Shown here in pieces: positions 11,621 to 21,741 of a stretch of 64,000 bases of DNA. Position 1 is the first letter of the stretch. The number at the start of each line of letters is the position of its first letter. The notes beneath the pieces are model-generated. The model made no database searches. It saw only the letters and a program-made list of their open reading frames with translations, and was not told where the DNA came from. The DNA is from Megalobrama amblycephala (taxonomy: Eukaryota; Chordata; Actinopteri; Cypriniformes; Xenocyprididae), in assembly GCF_018812025.1 (NCBI RefSeq), contig NC_063054.1:25176142-25240141 (forward strand). Direction: 5' to 3'. Both the position numbers and the translations under genes were made by a program.

Positions 11621-12558
11621 CTCTTTCCAAATTAATGAGCAGAGAGCAAGGGTGTTAGAGGACATGTGTGTGACATGACAGCTGTAGAGTGCTAAGTTGC
11701 TGGGGAGAGAACAGGAGATCCTCTTATCTTCCTGGAATCTGACATGTAACCATGACAACTTCTCTAGTTGATTTGGAATGTGTTAAAGGAATTGAGGGTG
11801 TTCTTCTCTTTAGATTTTAAGATGGTATTAACACCTGGCCACTTCATGTGTTTTTTAATGATCAGATTGCTATCCAAATGAGAATGATCCATTTATGCTT
11901 AGCTACATAAATATGTATACGCAAAACAAGGGTTGACCCAATGACAAGCTGTTGTACCCCTAAATACAACTTTTGCACTTTTTTGTGCACATTTTGCACA
12001 CGCATCACTTCCGTGCTGATGATAACACTCTTTTCTTCCCATATGGCAATTAATGTTTGAGTTCCGTGGTTGGTCCATCTGTCTCATCCATTATTACTCA
12101 CTCACATGTGGATTGTGGGGATACCAATCTTCCATATGCTTACATATTCCCATTTGGAAGGAGTAAAGCTTGCGTATGTGTCAAGCAAATGCTTTAACAT
12201 TTGAAAGAGTTGCATCTGAAACACATATTAAACCGACCCCTCAAGTGATTTAAGATTGGATTGCAAGGAATCTTGAATGTGCCATGGAGGGCATTTACAC
12301 TTGGTCTGTTCATGATTGAATAGTTAAGATGGCCAAATGTAAATACCCCCAGCACTCAAGCTTACTTACACATCATATAAGTTACCAAAGAGGACCAAAC
12401 AAAACAAGATGATGACACCTTGAAGCTATCCCAAACAAATCACAAAAATCCACAGCAACACTGAACAATAACCACTTTATTGATTGACTATGAATGATGT
12501 TATTTGCTTATTTTATAAGACTGCATGCATAAACAGTGATCTGTAGGCCACCTCTCAC
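11621..12558. other. lhfpl4 intron 2 proximal sequence
   Basis: No gene is seen. If the last-exon candidate near 1.2 kb is right, this stretch begins the second coding intron of lhfpl4 on the minus strand. A 62-codon open frame at 11899-12087 has no family resemblance. Confidence 0.4.
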
Positions 12559-12795
12559 CTTTATTTTCAGCCTTGATTTCATCGTGCATAAAGTCGTTCT
12601 GGCGGTTTCCGAGGACAAAAGCAAGAAAGGACAGGATGAGAGCATCTAGGATGCCGATGATGGCCAGTATGTAAGCCCAGCGAACTGAACAGTTTCCCAG
12701 TGTGTACTTTCCTGTCTCCTCTCCGCACATATCCCGGATGACCTCTGCATCCCAGCCATCTGGGAAAATCAAACAGCCCAGCACCAGGCACACAG
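12559..12795 (-). CDS. lhfpl4: LHFPL4, coding exon 2
   Basis: LHFPL4 (GARLH4) is a four-pass plasma-membrane protein that partners GABA-A receptors and neuroligin-2 at inhibitory synapses. This exon begins after a TTTCTCTCTTGGCAG acceptor (AG at 12796-12797) and ends at AAAG|GTGAGA (donor G at 12558). With the last base of exon 1 (phase 1) it restores an Ala codon. It encodes the rest of TM3 (AVCLVLGCLIFP), the second extracellular loop (DGWDAEVIRDMCGEETGKY, with Cys residues, then NCSVRWAY), TM4 (LAIIGILDALILSFLAF) and the start of the cytoplasmic tail (LGNRQNDFMHDEIKAENK). The NCS sequon could be glycosylated. The exon ends in phase 1, so at least one more coding exon is needed. Linkage to mtmr14 favours LHFPL4 over the similar LHFPL3. 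Confidence 0.95.
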
Positions 12796-13339
12796 CTGCC
12801 AAGAGAGAAAGTTTGAGAGACTGAGACAAAGGATAGTGTATGTATATATATATTATATATCAAATAAAAATCAAATAAAAACGAAAATTCATAAAAAAAA
12901 GAATCAGTGAGTGAAGTAGATGTGTGAATTGTATGTACACTAATAACATAAATTAAGGCAAATTAAAAATTTTGTCATAAAAAGAGCACAATTTATTTTA
13001 CAGTGTTTCTGTGAATACACAGCAAAATACTGTAATATTGTACTACTACATATTCTTTCTTAATTCCTAATTCTTAATATTCATTCCACATTCTTAATTT
13101 GTAATTATTTTGTGTAGCTGCTTGTACTTCATTTAATTAATAATAAATAATGGGGGTGGTAGGGAAACCATTGAGTGCTTTTTGAGGGCCCATATAATTA
13201 AAACATTATTACTAATGTTGCTTTAATGCACCTCAAACTAGTTTTAAAATTCCCAGGTTGTTCCCAAAATATGGGTTTGTACAGGTATAGGTATAGAGCA
13301 GGAGTCCAACAATGACTGAGCACTCTGACAACTATTTTG
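12796..13339. other. lhfpl4 intron 1, exon 2-proximal part
   Basis: AT-rich intron with no gene seen. The intron runs from 12796 to 47485 and hosts nearly all the transposons described between these positions. Confidence 0.6.
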
Positions 13340-13700
13340 GTCCCACTTTATATTAGGTGGATTTAACTACTATGTACTAACATTTTAATTAATCATTTGG
13401 TAATGCACATTAATTAAATACATATTGTTACATTTTAACAATTATTTTATAATTACCTGCATATAATTACATCTGTAATTAATTTCTGTAATTACATCTA
13501 TAATTACATGGCTGACCCTTCCCTTCCCAACCCTTCCCTTAAACCTATAACCATACCACCAAACTTGTCCCTAATCTTATCCGTATCCACCTCAATAGCA
13601 GCACAAGTGTTTTACAATGCAACATGAATACAAGAAGTACACTGGACTTATTTTTGAACTAAAGTGGATTTAATTAGTATTAGATAAGGGTTCATGCATT
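13340..13700. repeat. dispersed repeat starting GGTCCCACTTTATATTAGG
   Basis: The opening GGTCCCACTTTATATTAGG, the internal TAACTACTATGTACTAACAT and the CCCTTCCCTTAAACCTATAAC tract match, from memory, a common cyprinid DNA-transposon-like repeat. The right end is not clear, so the copy is probably truncated. Confidence 0.5.
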
Positions 13701-14738
13701 GAGAAATCAAAATTTCCTTGATATTTTAACATATAAGTGGACATATAAGAGGATTTATGTACTATAAATACCCAAACCTTTTAACTCTATGTAATTAAGA
13801 ATGAATATTTCCCATATTGCAACTACATTATTATCCTAATTATCTTAATTTAATACTAAAATATATTAGTTTTTTTCACACTTAGATGCTCATCACACAG
13901 AGCATCTAAGTGTCAAATATGGTTTCAAATCAAAAGACCAGTTTCTCAGGACATGTAATGCATAGAAGTCAAAAATGTAAACCAATATGACTATATTAAC
14001 CTGACAAATTACATCAATGAAAGTATGTTTTATGAAGTAGAAATAGATCCTTAAAATAACAATTGCAGGTTACCACTTTTTTCAGCGTACATTTTAGTGT
14101 GTCACCCTAGGATTTTTACTGTATTCTCCTGGCCACCCCACTATTATTTTCCTGGAGGTCCCACTGTTTCTGCTTCTGTCTGATTTCATACAGATGAATA
14201 CATTAGTGTAAAACTGCCTGCACAGAAACAGATCAACATCTAATTCTTCATTATATCCTCTTTTGCCCACCCACTGGTGTGTGTTAGTGATGTGATATGG
14301 AGAGACAGGAAAGATGTTACCCAATCATAGCAGTAGACATTTTCATTGAAGTCTTAAAGAAGACTAAACATCTAAATAGAGTGACTGTACTTGTGACCAT
14401 AACAATGCGTAATATAGTTGTTTATTTAAATATGACGGAAACGCCTCTATGTGATTGCATCTTGAAGCACGAGTGAAATCAGTCCAATGGCATGGCGGGA
14501 CATCATCCTGTAGCGTGTGACGTCATGACCAGAAAGCAATAAAGCACACCTTGACCAAACAATGTCAGCTTCTGACTGGCTAAAGCAAGTCGATCACAGA
14601 CATGTAGGAAGTACCCTTCTCAGTATGTAGTTCCCTTCTCAGGGGTGACCCAAAGTAGCTGATCAGATTTGCACCACAGGGCAGCTCTGTGTACTAAAGT
14701 ATCCAGTGCTCTGACTGGACGAGACTGTCCTCCAGAAA
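13701..14738. other. intron with an unclassified GC-richer segment
   Basis: No gene. About 14440-14720 is GC-richer, with GTGTGACGTCATGACC and CTGGACGAGACTG words. It looks like a piece of a larger dispersed element, possibly a terminus, but I could not assign it. Confidence 0.35.
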
Positions 14739-15496
14739 AAAAAACAAACGACTGTATAGGTCATTTATCAAGCACCTTATTACGACCTATATTTACGTTT
14801 TAAAGTCATGCACCCCCTAGCTGCTGTAAAAATAATGACAGTGTTGTGTTACATCTGTCGTCATGAAATGACGTATGACTGTCGTTACCAATCAAAATGC
14901 GTGTTCATTTAAATGCAATGTGTGGACATTTTTTACACCATTTAGCAAAACTCATTTTATTATAAACGACTACACCCACCCCATCCCTAAACCTACCCTT
15001 GGTGATTTATAGTGCATATACACTTTATGAGCACATGCATTCCCTGGGATTGAACCCACAATCGCATGATCACATGATTGCATATTGTTATTGCAATGCT
15101 CAGCCAATTGAGCTACGCGAAAGCCGAAATATGACACAGATAAAAGGGAACAGTGCGCTAAAATGAAAGCATACTGTTGTCGAAAGGGGTGCCACTTTTA
15201 TAATAATCAACAGGAAAATCAGACTCAATAGGCCCATAAAAAGGCCTTCCAACACAGTGGCCAAATCCCAAACTGAAACCCTTGCATGGCATGCAGACCT
15301 CAGTCTCAGTTTTTTTCAACATGTTCTCCAACCAATACGCCCATATAGGTCGTTTGTCACTTCCCTGAAATACGACTCATAGGAGAGTTTGCTAAAGTTG
15401 CGCCCCTATCGACAACAGGACACTTTCATTTTTCATTGTTCCCTTTTATCTGCGTCGTATTTCAGGTTTCGCGTGGCTCAATTGGCAGAACATTCC
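14739..15496. repeat. large inverted-repeat element with tRNA-like ends
   Basis: The left arm (about 15098-15198) and right arm (about 15394-15490) are imperfect reverse complements, around 100 bp each, around a loop of about 195 bp. Both arms carry a TTCCCTTTTATCTG word and end in a tRNA-like A-box (CGCGTAGCTCAATTGG on the minus strand, CGCGTGGCTCAATTGG on the plus strand). The left copy also keeps a B-box (minus-strand GTGGGTTCAATCCC, about 15044-15057). This suggests two SINE-related units in opposite orientation. The right unit is cut just past its A-box, where the next repeat starts. Confidence 0.6.
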
Positions 15497-15662
15497 AATT
15501 AAAATGAAATACATTTAATACATTTAATAATGTATTAGTAAATGTTGAAGTTAACATTAACAAAGATTAATAAATGCTGTAGAAGTGCAGTTCATTATTA
15601 GTTCTTGTTAACTAAAGTAGTTAACTAATGTTAACTAATGAACCTTATTGTAAAGTGTTACC
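15497..15662. repeat. TTAACTAATG dispersed repeat, copy A
   Basis: It is built of AATGTATTAGTAAATG, GTTAACATTAACAAAG, AGTTAACTAATGTTAACTAA and the end AAGTGTTACC. The inverted counterpart is at 55322-55485. No coding. Confidence 0.75.
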
Positions 15663-16554
15663 TAGCAACCCAATGATCATCAAATAGGACTATATCAAGC
15701 ATGAGAGTAATGAAAATGACTCAGGGAATTTATGACTCTGGATAATCTGTATTTTTTAGAATAGAGATCACAGTCATCCCACGATTCGGAAAGCAAAACA
15801 TTACACAATCAAACAAAACAATATGTAGGGCTAATTTACTTGAGATTCTGATAAAATGTCATGTTTGTACAACATGTCATTGCTGTTCTTGTTGCATTTG
15901 CATGGCTTTAACCAGCAGATGTAATAAGCATGCTATGTTTCTAGAATATTTAGCTAGTGTAATCGATCTGATCAGTGAATTTAGCTGATATAGTCAATAT
16001 AGTGAAGTGGAATAAAAACAACACAACTGCAAATTCAAAGGAAGTAAGACAATGTTGTCGAAACTAGTACTGGATACCTGAAGTAATTTTATGTTACCCT
16101 GTTTGCTAGCCTGGCATAATGATTTCATCTCTGTTAATAATTTTCACCATTTATTCCGGGGGTATGGCCAATTGTTTTCTATATATCCATTTTTCTCGCA
16201 TCTGCTTTCAGTTCGAAATGTAAAACCAAACACTGCATTTGGAAAAAAAGCAACCTCATATTAACTGTGAAACAAAGTGGTGAGACTGTTATAGTTTAGG
16301 GGTGTTTTGCTTATTCATGGCCAAGCAAACCTGTCAAATTGTAATGTCAAATGTGAATATGAAGCAATCTGAAGTTGAAAAGCTGAACCATGAGTTGAAC
16401 CAAAAGTTAAATCTTACTGAGCCAAAACATGAAAGCATCTAATCTCATTTCAATTTGACATGACCCATCCAATTTGACAACCCATCCAGTTAATGCACAC
16501 ACTAGTGAGTAGTGAACACACACACTGCAAACCAGAGAAATGGGAAACCATTTT
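15663..16554. other. intron, non-coding
   Basis: Nothing recognised on either strand beyond AT-rich sequence. Confidence 0.4.
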
Positions 16555-16690
16555 TGCTGTGGTGCTCAGGAAGCAATTGGAGGTTAGGTGCCCTACTCAA
16601 GGAAACCTTTTCCTGCTGGTATTGAGAATCAAACCCACAACCTTCGGGTTACCAGTCTGACTCTCTAACCATTAGGCCTCAATTTCCCCG
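16555..16690 (-). repeat. tRNA-derived SINE
   Basis: On the minus strand there is a clear A-box region (GCCTAATGGTTAGAGAGTC, about 16659-16677) and a B-box (GTGGGTTTGATTCTC, about 16624-16638) at tRNA spacing. The downstream part contains AGGAAAAGGTTTCC and CTTGAGTAGGGCACC, a body I recognise from teleost V-SINE-like repeats. It is too altered to be a working tRNA gene. Confidence 0.7.
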
Positions 16691-16804
16691 TATACGTATA
16701 TGGATTTCATACACATGTATATTAAATGAAAGTATGGTAAATTATGTTCTTTTTATTTACAATAGCAGATTATGGCATCCAACCTTAAACTCCACTAATA
16801 TGTG

Positions 16805-17457
16805 TGTTACGTCCTCGGACGTATGTAATATTCTGCGATTAGTGTTTGTTTTTCTTTTTTTCTTTCGAGTTTCCTTCTCATCTCTGCTCCAGGTTCCGGC
16901 TTCTAATTGTCTGGGAAAGTGGATTGGCTCCTCGCTGGTGATCGCATCCTTTAAAAGCGCGCTTCTGCGCAATGCAGGGGAGGCGCGGCTCTGTGTGTGT
17001 GTTCTGCGGGAGAACGCGTTGTTGTCAGCGTTCCTCCGGCCTGTTGTGAAATGATCTTTAATACTCCAGCTTGTGTACGATATTGACCCACTGTTTTCCG
17101 ACCATATCTTTCTTGGTTATTTTCTTAACGTGTGTCGGTATTAAAAGGTAATCTGTAAATAGAGTTATGCCACATTTTGTAGGGAGTGGGCACCTATTCT
17201 TGTTTAGAGTTTTCTCCTGGTTTTGAGCAGATAGGGAGTCAGGGAAGTCTGATGTATTTTTGTTAATTTTTTCTTTGTTAGGTTAAGGTAGATCATTAAA
17301 AATAGTTAGTTTCTGTTTTGTTTGTTGTTTTGGTTTATTCCCATTCCTGGACCTATTACTGGATGGATGATTAAGCTTCTACAATAAACAAAAAATCTCT
17401 CCTTACGTGACATTCTTCATTTATGTTGCTTCCCCACCCCTAGACTGGGACGTAACA
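16805..17457 (+). repeat. 5' LTR of the outer element
   Basis: 653 bp with 10-bp inverted ends (TGTTACGTCC ... GGACGTAACA). Just inside the left edge TACGTCC-TC-GGACGTA forms a tight hairpin. A TATA-like TTTAAAA lies near 16942 and an AATAAA signal at 17383-17388. It contains one copy of the word TATTAAAAGGTAATCTGTAA (17139), against three in the 3' LTR, and a GC-rich segment near 16980-17045 that the 3' LTR lacks. Confidence 0.92.
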
Positions 17458-17462
17458 TAAAT

Positions 17463-17475
17463 TGGGGGCTCGTCT
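17463..17475 (+). other. primer binding site, tRNA-Pro type
   Basis: TGGGGGCTCGTC follows the 5' LTR after a few bases. It matches the beginning of the tRNA-Pro primer site known from several vertebrate retroelements. The match fades after about 12 bases. Confidence 0.75.
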
Positions 17476-17562
17476 AAAAGACTTATCATCATACTCGGTA
17501 AGTCTTCTCTCTTTTGTTTGTCGCCTGCTTTCTTTTTAACGTGAGAGGAAGGAGTATAGAGA

Positions 17563-20517
17563 ATGGAGTTTGATTTGACCGCGTTTACGCTGTCCCCTTC
17601 TACGGAGGAGTTTAATCGCTGTAAGAAAGACGATCTGATCAAAATAGCTGATTTCTTTAAAATATCTGTTTCACGTTATGCTACTAAAAAGGAAATTAAG
17701 GCTGTGTTGCATCGAAAATTGGTAGAATATCAGATATTGCCCGATGTAACTGTTTCAAGTGAATCCGAGGAAGAGGCGGTCCCGTTAGGTGAAGAAGAAA
17801 AACCTTCCCAAATTGCGCAGCCTCGCAGTCCTGTTTTTGTACCTCCTGATCCAATTTTAGCGGTTCGTCTGAAAGAGTTGGAGTTAGAAGTAAGGCGGCA
17901 AGAGCATCAAAATAAACTGTTACGTTTAAGAGAGTTAGAAATGGAAATAGAGATGAGAAAACGGGGCATTGATATTCATGGGGATCCAATGGAAGATGTA
18001 CATATGCAATCTCCGGGGTTACCTTCTTTCGCTTCTCTGCCAGCCGCGACTGGGGCAACTTCGAGTCCTGCAGCCCCTGTAGCAGGTTCTCATGCAGTTC
18101 CCGTTTTTGATGTAGGGAAACATGTTAAATTGGTACCACCTTTTAGAGAGGCTGAAGTAGACTCCTACTTTATTGCATTTGAACGAGTAGCAGCAGCCCT
18201 TCAGTGGCCAAAAGAAATGTGGGCTCTTCTTTTACAGTGCAAATTAGTGGGAAAGGCTCAAGAGGTATGTGCATCCCTGCCTGTTGATACCAGTTTAGAT
18301 TATGACGTAGTAAAAGCGGCTGTGTTGCGTGCATATGAGCTGGTCCCCGAGGCTTACAGACAAAAATTCCGAAACCATAAGAAAGCAGTCGCACAAACAT
18401 TTGTTGAATTTTCAAGGGAAAAACAGGCTTTATTTGATAAGTGGTGTGCTGCCTGCAAAGTGAACACATTCCAGCAACTTCGTGAATTAATGTTGTTAGA
18501 AGATTTTAAAGGTTGTCTTTCTGATAATCTTGTAATTCATTTGAACGAGCAGAAAGTATCTTCGCTCGCAGAAGCCGCTGTCCTTGCTGATGAGTTTGTG
18601 TTAACTCATAGGGTGGTTTTCCCCCATGTTGTTCGGCACGAGAAAGTTGTGGGCTCGTCTGCTGCAGTGCCGGGGAAAGATGTTGTTGATGCTGTTAAAG
18701 TTGTACGCGGGAGAGCACAGGGAGGTCGGCGACCTTCACCAGTTAATACAGCACAAAAAAGAGTGTGTTTTTACTGTCTTGATTCGGGTCATCTCATTGC
18801 GGATTGTGAAGCATGGAAAAAGAAAAATCAGACTAAGTCTAAAAGTTTTGCTTTTGTAAAGTCCGTCTCAACCACACCTGCTGAATCGACTAAGTTGTCG
18901 ATATATGAACCTTTTCTGTTTACTGGATCAGTAGCGTTATCTGATGACTCTGTTTTTAAGCCAATAACTATGCTCCGTGATACAGGATCCGCTCAGACGC
19001 TTATGTTGAGTACAGTGCTGCTGCTGTCTAATGAATCGTACACGGGAACTAATGTGTTACTCCGAGGTGTGGAACTCGGCTGTATTAAGGTTCCCTTACA
19101 TACTGTGTGTTTAAAATCTGAACTTGTTTCAGGATGTGTGCAGGTGGTCGTGCGATCTCAGCTTCCAGTGGATGGGGTTGACCTCATACTGGGCAACGAT
19201 TTAGCTGGAGGTAAGGTTTTTTCGCAGCCTGTCATTGTGGACACTCCCAGTGTGTTAGGTGAACTAACAGAAAAAGCTGAGCAATCCCCCAGTACATTCC
19301 CAGTCTGTGCCGTAACGCGCGCTCAAGCTCGTAAGCTCCAGGGTGTTGTTGATCTGTCAGATTCATTTTTAGCATCTGATGGTGAAAGAGTGGAAGCTAA
19401 AGTTGTCGTTCAGCCTGAAATGTCACCTGTAACTGAAAGTGTTCAGACAAAACTTAAGTCGCTCCAGATCGGGAAAAAGCAGTTGGCCACGTTGCAAAAA
19501 TCTGATCCTTCACTAGGTGCATGTGTTGCAGCTGCAATTGACAAGAATATTCTTCCCGAGTCTGGAGTTGCATTTTATTGGGATAACGAAGTGCTTATGC
19601 GTAGATGGAAAAAGGATGACAGTTTTTGTCAAGTTGTTGTTCCCTCGGCGTATCGTGCACAAATACTTAAACTAGCTCATGATCATGTACTGTCTGGTCA
19701 TTTAGGCATTAGGAAAACATACGAGCGAGTACTCCGCTACTTCTTTTGGCCAGGGTTGAAGTCCGATGTCTCCGCTTACTGCCGTTCGTGTCATGTATGC
19801 CAGCTGACCGGTAAGCCCAATCAGACCATACCACCTGCTCCTTTACATCCAATACCTGTGGTGGGAGAACCTTTTGAGCGTATTATTTTAGACTGCGTTG
19901 GCCCACTCCCAAAATCAAAAGCCGGGCATCAATACATTCTCACCTTGATGTGCGCTGCGACTCGCTATCCGGAGGCGATTCCGTTGCGCACAATCAAAGC
20001 GAAAAAGGTGGTCCAGGAATTGATTAAATTCTGCTCGGTTTTTGGGCTACCAAAAATTATACAAACCGATCAAGGATCGAATTTTACATCGAAAATATTC
20101 GCCCAAGTTACTCGCGAATTAAACGTGCAGCATATACTATCTAGCGCCTATCGCCCAGAAACTCAGGGAGCGCTAGAACGTTTCCATCAAACCCTGAAAA
20201 CTCTACTGCGTAAGTTCTGTGTGGAAACAGGAAAAGAATGGGATGAGGGACTACCTATGCTGATGTTTGCAGTCCGTGAAACCACACAAGAATCCTTGGG
20301 ATTTGCACCTGCTGATTTGGTGTTCGGGCATACTGTTCGCGGTCCTTTGAGAATGTTACGCGAACAGTTACTGGACGAATCTGTTTCCCCTATGCCTGTT
20401 CTAGATTATGTGCGCAAATTCCGTGATCGGTTACGACGAGCGTGTGCCATGGCAAAAGAGAATTTAGTCACGGCACAGAACAAAATGAAAGCTCACTTTG
20501 ATAAAAAAAAGTGTTAA
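17563..20517 (+). CDS. Gag-protease-integrase polyprotein of the Gmr1-like element
   Basis: A 984-codon open frame. Residues about 15-60 are a helical, charged N-terminus. Residues about 230-350 form a capsid C-terminal region resembling a SCAN domain (EFSREKQALFDKW, then LRELMLLEDFKGCL). C402, C405, H410 and C415 form a CX2CX4HX4C zinc knuckle. D473-T-G-S is the aspartic protease site. The integrase follows directly: the zinc-binding H708/H712 with CHVC near 743-746, then D777, D836 and E872, giving a DX58DX35E core. There is no reverse transcriptase between protease and integrase. The frame then breaks at an eight-A run (20503-20510), and the integrase C-terminal region continues in another frame to about 20666. 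All catalytic residues that can be checked are present. Start chosen at the first ATG after the leader. Confidence 0.9.
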   Translation: MEFDLTAFTLSPSTEEFNRCKKDDLIKIADFFKISVSRYATKKEIKAVLHRKLVEYQILPDVTVSSESEEEAVPLGEEEKPSQIAQPRSPVFVPPDPILAVRLKELELEVRRQEHQNKLLRLRELEMEIEMRKRGIDIHGDPMEDVHMQSPGLPSFASLPAATGATSSPAAPVAGSHAVPVFDVGKHVKLVPPFREAEVDSYFIAFERVAAALQWPKEMWALLLQCKLVGKAQEVCASLPVDTSLDYDVVKAAVLRAYELVPEAYRQKFRNHKKAVAQTFVEFSREKQALFDKWCAACKVNTFQQLRELMLLEDFKGCLSDNLVIHLNEQKVSSLAEAAVLADEFVLTHRVVFPHVVRHEKVVGSSAAVPGKDVVDAVKVVRGRAQGGRRPSPVNTAQKRVCFYCLDSGHLIADCEAWKKKNQTKSKSFAFVKSVSTTPAESTKLSIYEPFLFTGSVALSDDSVFKPITMLRDTGSAQTLMLSTVLLLSNESYTGTNVLLRGVELGCIKVPLHTVCLKSELVSGCVQVVVRSQLPVDGVDLILGNDLAGGKVFSQPVIVDTPSVLGELTEKAEQSPSTFPVCAVTRAQARKLQGVVDLSDSFLASDGERVEAKVVVQPEMSPVTESVQTKLKSLQIGKKQLATLQKSDPSLGACVAAAIDKNILPESGVAFYWDNEVLMRRWKKDDSFCQVVVPSAYRAQILKLAHDHVLSGHLGIRKTYERVLRYFFWPGLKSDVSAYCRSCHVCQLTGKPNQTIPPAPLHPIPVVGEPFERIILDCVGPLPKSKAGHQYILTLMCAATRYPEAIPLRTIKAKKVVQELIKFCSVFGLPKIIQTDQGSNFTSKIFAQVTRELNVQHILSSAYRPETQGALERFHQTLKTLLRKFCVETGKEWDEGLPMLMFAVRETTQESLGFAPADLVFGHTVRGPLRMLREQLLDESVSPMPVLDYVRKFRDRLRRACAMAKENLVTAQNKMKAHFDKKKC

Positions 20518-20666
20518 ACGAAACTTTCAGCCTGGAGACTCGGTGTTGGTCTTTCTTCCAGTCCAAGGTTCAACCTTGCAGGCGAAATTTGGTGGTCCAT
20601 ATGAAGTTGAGAGTCAGCTTAGTGAAACTGACTATGTGGTGCGTACTCCAGATCGTCGAAGAAAAC
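20518..20666 (+). pseudogene. integrase C-terminal region of the outer element, frame-shifted
   Basis: After the A-run break, the frame opening at 20498 continues the integrase tail (FQPGDSVLVFLP, then FGGPYEVE and TDYVVRTPDRRRK). This is the GPY/F-type module of Ty3/gypsy integrases. At about 20667 the sequence switches into the LTR of the nested element. The in-frame residues after that, to a TAA at 20701, are chance coding in LTR sequence. Confidence 0.8.
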
Positions 20667-21514
20667 GCTCTTTGTTTGTTTGGGAGCGAGTTGATGCTTA
20701 ATATAGCAGTGGATAACGTGAGCGGCTAAAGCAAGGTAGCACCTGTTTTGGTTATGGGTTTGTTTGTTTTCTAAGTATAATGTTATGTTCCTTGTTGTTG
20801 CAGTATGTGATTCAGGAGCGGAACTGATGACTAATATTTCAGTGGATAGTACAACCAACTAAGAAAAGGACCGGGGCTGATGACTATTATATCAGAGCAC
20901 GCACTACTAAGACAACAAGGACTGGCGCCGATTGTTATCTGTTTATTTTAGAGTTTTGTATGTTATTGTGTAGCCGATGTGGGGTTCAATGAGTTTTTAA
21001 CTCGTCGTTAAGTGTTTTTTTTTTTTAGTGTACTCTCAGGATATGTTGAGTCCTTCCTTTCGATAAATGTTCAACGTGTATTGGGAGGTAACAATAGATG
21101 GTTTTCATGAGAACTAATGGTAACTGTTGCGTTGTTGTTTTAAATTGTTTTTGTGTTTGTTTTTTAGGTTTCCCAGGCGGTTGCACTTGAGGGGCAGTGG
21201 GCGCACGTGTGGTGTTTTTGGTGGATGCAGTGGTTTGGTGTGTGGGTTTTTTTTCACATCGTAAGTATTTGCTGTGGTGAATAATTGGTTTGGAGAATTA
21301 TTAACTTTCACTCCACTTGTTCCTCAGTGTGCTGCCTGGTTTGTTTTTGTTTTTTTTTGTTTGTTTAATTTTTTTTATTGTGTTTATGCTGGAGTGTATT
21401 TTAGTGTTTTCAATAAAACTGCTGTGTAAAAGCTTGTTGTACTAAAATCATCTTGACTGCTGGTTTATTCCATACATGATATACCTGTAAGCTCATTACC
21501 TGGGCAAGGTTACA
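20667..21514 (+). repeat. 5' LTR of the nested element, 5'-truncated
   Basis: 848 bp matching 26766-27614 with only a few differences (for example GGCGCCG versus GGCACCG, GAACTAATGG versus GAACGAATGG). The first 153 bp of the full LTR (26613-26765) are missing, and the outer integrase frame abuts directly with a GC microhomology. Polyadenylation signal AATAAA at 21412-21417. Confidence 0.9.
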
Positions 21515-21517
21515 ATC

Positions 21518-21533
21518 TGGCGTAGTCGGCAGG
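21518..21533 (+). other. primer binding site, tRNA-Ser type
   Basis: TGGCGTAGTCGGCAGG is complementary to the 3' end, including CCA, of vertebrate tRNA-Ser of the AGA/TGA type as I recall it. It lies three bases past the LTR end, so the two nested elements prime from different tRNAs. Confidence 0.75.
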
Positions 21534-21741
21534 GTACCCAGCAGTCTCGATGTTTTATTTTTGTTTTGGTGTAAATTTTATCTAATTAGTTTATGTAACA
21601 GATAATAATCGGTGCAAGAAGAGGACGGATTCACTGGGAACCTGTGTTGGAGTAACATCTGAGACATTGAACTGAGTTTTTCTTCTACCAATATTTTTTT
21701 TTCTCTTCCATTAACTGTCATTGTTTATAAAGGAGCACTCG

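Noticed and set aside
12579..12863. 94-codon alternative minus frame over lhfpl4 exon 2
   Set aside because: A different frame of the same exon; the LHFPL4 reading is far better supported.
15044..15118. tRNA gene on the minus strand
   Set aside because: A- and B-boxes exist, but the region between is AT-rich and cannot give a proper anticodon arm; it is SINE-like.
16624..16677. tRNA gene on the minus strand
   Set aside because: The acceptor and anticodon stems do not pair well, and a SINE body follows.
17696..18058. Antisense frames within gag
   Set aside because: Fully overlapped by the well-supported 984-codon Gag-protease-integrase frame.
20619..20858. 79-codon minus frame repeated at 26718-26957, and 65- and 68-codon frames at 21114 and 27204
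   Set aside because: They occur twice because they lie in the two LTRs of the nested element; no protein signature.
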